Shown: piece by piece, positions 16,089 to 17,749 of the stretch | Position numbering within the stretch: position 1 is the first letter of the stretch | Layout of the letters: the number at the start of each line of letters is the position of its first letter | Translations under genes and position numbers: made by a program | The notes under the pieces: model-generated | Database searches by the model: none | Told to the model about the DNA's origin: nothing | Seen by the model: the letters and a program-made list of their open reading frames with translations, nothing else | Source: Anaerobacillus sp. | GTDB lineage: Bacteria > Bacillota > Bacilli > Bacillales_H > Anaerobacillaceae | DNA: 17,749 nucleotides | Direction: 5' to 3' | Assembly (NCBI GenBank): GCA_007120055.1 | Contig: SKOL01000158.1 | Span: forward strand, 1 to 17,749

Positions 16089-16448
16089 GTTGCTTTTGGT
16101 CAACGTAGAGTACTAGATTGTCATTTTCCTAAAAGATAGATAGTAGTCGACGTTAAAATAGTTGTTTTCAGCTACAGCTGATAGGTGGTTATCGCGCAAT
16201 ACTTCTATGAGAGGATTCTCTCAATTCTGTATCTAAAAGTCGGTCGGCTACTTTCGCTACACTGTTATCTCTGCCGTTCAAGAGGCTTGCTCAAGTAAAC
16301 CAACCGACGATATATTTTTTATACAGAAAATAGTTAGAAGCTGCTTTTAATTGAGATAGTATTGATTAGAATTCGTGGCTTCTAGTTGTAGATCGATCCA
16401 TGTGGGATGAGTTTTTATAAAGTTTTTTCTAATAAAAGGAAAAAGTGT
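16089..16448 (+). other. Gene-free stretch after dctM
   Basis: No protein gene or recognisable RNA gene is seen. It contains a DNA palindrome TCAGCT-AC-AGCTGA (16168-16181), a hairpin TGAGAG-GATT-CTCTCA (16208-16223) and the larger structured element at 16225-16328. The rest, up to the promoter at 16449, is AT-rich and featureless to me. Confidence 0.45.
16225..16328 (+). terminator. Structured element, possible multibranch terminator of the TRAP transcript
   Basis: Outer arms TTCTGTAT (16225-16232) and ATACAGAA (16321-16328) are perfect. Inner arms GTCGGTCGG (16239-16247) and CCAACCGAC (16300-16308) pair with one mismatch. Smaller pairings inside are GCC/GGC around 16273-16285 and CTTG/CAAG at 16286-16295. 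A T6 run follows the inner right arm at 16315-16320, so the GC-rich stem could stop transcription from dctM. The loop is large for a simple terminator, and it might instead be a small RNA or a palindromic repeat. Confidence 0.4.
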
Positions 16449-16477
16449 TTGACAAAGGGATGTTAATAAATTAAACT
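16449..16477 (+). promoter_or_regulatory. Promoter of the ADP-ribosylglycohydrolase-family gene
   Basis: A perfect -35 TTGACA (16449-16454), a 17-bp spacer and TAAACT (16472-16477) as -10. The predicted start is near 16484, 10 bp before operator O3. Layout matches the rpiB promoter. Confidence 0.7.
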
Positions 16478-16493
16478 TTAGATACAACGAATT

Positions 16494-16506
16494 GGTATCG
16501 TTCCCG
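16494..16506 (+). promoter_or_regulatory. LacI-type operator O3
   Basis: GGTATCGTTCCCG followed by G, as at O1. It starts 22 bp after the start of the -10 box (20 bp at rpiB), so the same repressor would block this promoter. Confidence 0.75.
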
Positions 16507-16559
16507 GCAATGGATTTACAAATTGAATTGAGTTTTTGGTTATTTTTTTATATAAAATC

Positions 16560-16572
16560 GGTATCGTTCCCG
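16560..16572 (+). promoter_or_regulatory. LacI-type operator O4
   Basis: GGTATCGTTCCCG followed by A, as at O2, and 66 bp after O3 (65 bp between O1 and O2). Confidence 0.75.
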
Positions 16573-16602
16573 AAAAAGTCGGACCTGATTTTGTCTAAAA
16601 GA

Positions 16603-16616
16603 TGATAGCGCTTTTG
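16603..16616 (+). promoter_or_regulatory. cre-like site
   Basis: TGATAGCGCTTTTG matches the cre consensus around the central CG but departs from it at the fourth base and at the 3' end. Alone it would be weak. Its start is exactly 43 bp after O4 starts, the same distance as the good cre site after O2, which supports the call. Confidence 0.45.
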
Positions 16617-16726
16617 GGAAAAGGATTTTTTATTACTTTTACGAAAGATTTTGTACTGAATTCTAAGTGGTAGATTAAAGGTTTTAGCCTTTAATATATA
16701 AAAATGATCATAGGATGGTGTTAAAT

Positions 16727-17749
16727 ATGAGTAGAGAAGTTAGCTTAAGAGACAAATTTTTAGGTTGTATATCAGGTGTGCACATCGGATCTGCAATGGG
16801 TGCAGCTGTTGAAAGTTGGAGCTATCAAAAAATAGAAGAAAGATATGGAACATTACAAGAATTACTTCCATATGAGCATTATGAAAATGGTTGGGTTAGA
16901 GAAGCAGGAACAACTGAGGATGGAGTAGAAAGACAAAAGTTAATGATCACAGCGATGATCGAGAAAGAAGATCGAGTAACCGCAGAGGATGTCAAAAAGA
17001 TTTGGGTACGTGATATTAAACCAGAATCGATTGGAATGATCTCTGAACCATTTGAAGCAACGTTACTTGCGATGGCGAAAAGTGATATTCCGGGTGTCGA
17101 TATTGGTAAATATTGTGATTATTCAGGATTGAATAGTTTTGCACGTGCTTGTCATCCAATTGGTCTAATAAATGCTGGAGATCCTAAGGGAGCAATGGAC
17201 GATGTTTTTGAAGTAGGGCAACTCTACCAATCTAGTAATAGTAGAGGTTTAAAGTGGGCATCTGTTACTGCGGTTGCAATAGCATCTGCTACGAAACCTG
17301 GAGCAACCGTTGATAGTGTCATCGGAGATATTTACGATTTATGTGATCAAGATCGTGTTGTAAAAGAAATTGACAGAGAGTTAAAACATACAGCTCATTG
17401 TAAAGATTTTAGAGAACTAAGAACAACTTTTGACAGTGTTTATGCGGGTGAAGGAATGGACTATGCGTACGCATGGGCAAACGAAGTTGTGACAAAAGGT
17501 ATTTGTATTTTTAAAATGACGAATGGTGACCTAAGAGATGCAATGGTATCAGCGGTTAACATGGGAAGAGATGTTGATTGTATTACAGCTGTAGCCTCAG
17601 GTATTTCCGGTGCACTTACAGGTACCTCATCCATTCCTGAAGAATGGATCAAACAAACAGATTACGCAACAAAAGTTAATCATGTGACAAATAACCAAAG
17701 AACACTTCAAGAAAGTGCAGATGGATTATACTTTGCTTATCAATCACGA
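16727..17749 (+). CDS. ADP-ribosylglycohydrolase-family protein, C-terminus cut by window edge
   Basis: Cytosolic enzyme of the ADP-ribosylglycohydrolase (DraG/ARH) superfamily; characterised members use Mg2+ to hydrolyse N- or O-glycosidic bonds to ribose. The frame is open for 341 residues with no signal peptide and no stop before the edge. Landmarks: LGCISGVHIGSAMGAAVES (12-30), the family's N-terminal glycine motif; TTED at 62-65, in place of the usual TDDT metal motif; and GRDVDCITAVASGISGALTG at 280-299, in place of GGDTDT. Acidic residues are kept in both motifs. The ATG follows AGGATGGTG by 6 nt. With its LacI operators and nearby RpiB and TRAP genes, it is likelier to act in catabolism of a small glycoside than in protein de-ADP-ribosylation; this is inference. 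Confidence 0.8.
   Translation, partial: MSREVSLRDKFLGCISGVHIGSAMGAAVESWSYQKIEERYGTLQELLPYEHYENGWVREAGTTEDGVERQKLMITAMIEKEDRVTAEDVKKIWVRDIKPESIGMISEPFEATLLAMAKSDIPGVDIGKYCDYSGLNSFARACHPIGLINAGDPKGAMDDVFEVGQLYQSSNSRGLKWASVTAVAIASATKPGATVDSVIGDIYDLCDQDRVVKEIDRELKHTAHCKDFRELRTTFDSVYAGEGMDYAYAWANEVVTKGICIFKMTNGDLRDAMVSAVNMGRDVDCITAVASGISGALTGTSSIPEEWIKQTDYATKVNHVTNNQRTLQESADGLYFAYQSR

Noticed and set aside
16239..16311. Possible tRNA, because of a GCC-GTTCAAGA-GGC segment resembling a T-arm and pairing ends
   Set aside because: The T-like stem is only 3 bp and lies too far from the 3' arm; no D-arm, anticodon arm or 7-bp acceptor stem in proper register can be drawn.

Overview
The window looks like chromosome of a low-GC Gram-positive bacterium of the Bacillaceae. 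The evidence is AT-rich DNA, strong AGGAGG-type ribosome binding sites, TTG/GTG starts, lipobox signal peptides, a good CcpA-type cre site and Bacillus-style promoters. Nearly every transporter here belongs to a Na+-coupled or probably ion-coupled family (DAACS symporter, TTT, Na/Pi, TRAP). That would suit a marine, saline or alkaline habitat, but this is inference. No RNA gene, CRISPR array, transposase or phage gene was seen.

Layout. (1) 1-917, minus strand: 5' part of a dicarboxylate/glutamate:cation symporter that runs off the left edge, with a long leader. (2) 1398-4402: a tripartite tricarboxylate transporter operon, tctC-tctB-tctA, ending in a hairpin. (3) 4478-10439: five tightly packed genes, phoU-like, Na/Pi cotransporter, PRD-type PTS regulator carrying EIIB- and EIIA-like domains, EIIB and UlaA-type EIIC. 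The regulator carries the only EIIA-like domain of the cluster. (4) 10527-10586: a REP-like hairpin sharing 36 identical bases with one at 1201-1273. (5) 10590-11621, minus: a LacI-family regulator. (6) 12005-16088: an RpiB-type sugar-phosphate isomerase followed by a complete TRAP transporter (SBP, DctQ, DctM); a MITE-like element and hairpins sit between the SBP and DctQ genes. (7) 16727-end: an ADP-ribosylglycohydrolase-family enzyme running off the right edge.

The most interesting part is 10590-17749. The promoter regions of rpiB and of the ADP-ribosylglycohydrolase gene share one architecture: TTGACA promoter, operator at about +8 to +10, second operator 65/66 bp further on, and a cre or cre-like site exactly 43 bp after the second operator starts. 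The operator (consensus GGTAYCGTTCCCG, GGNANCGNTNCC symmetry) occurs four times and only there. This implies one LacI-type regulon in which a TRAP transporter imports a probably carboxylated, possibly ribosylated compound, the hydrolase-family enzyme may cleave a glycosidic bond, and RpiB isomerises the phosphorylated sugar. The substrate cannot be read from the sequence, and a sugar kinase, if needed, is not in the window.
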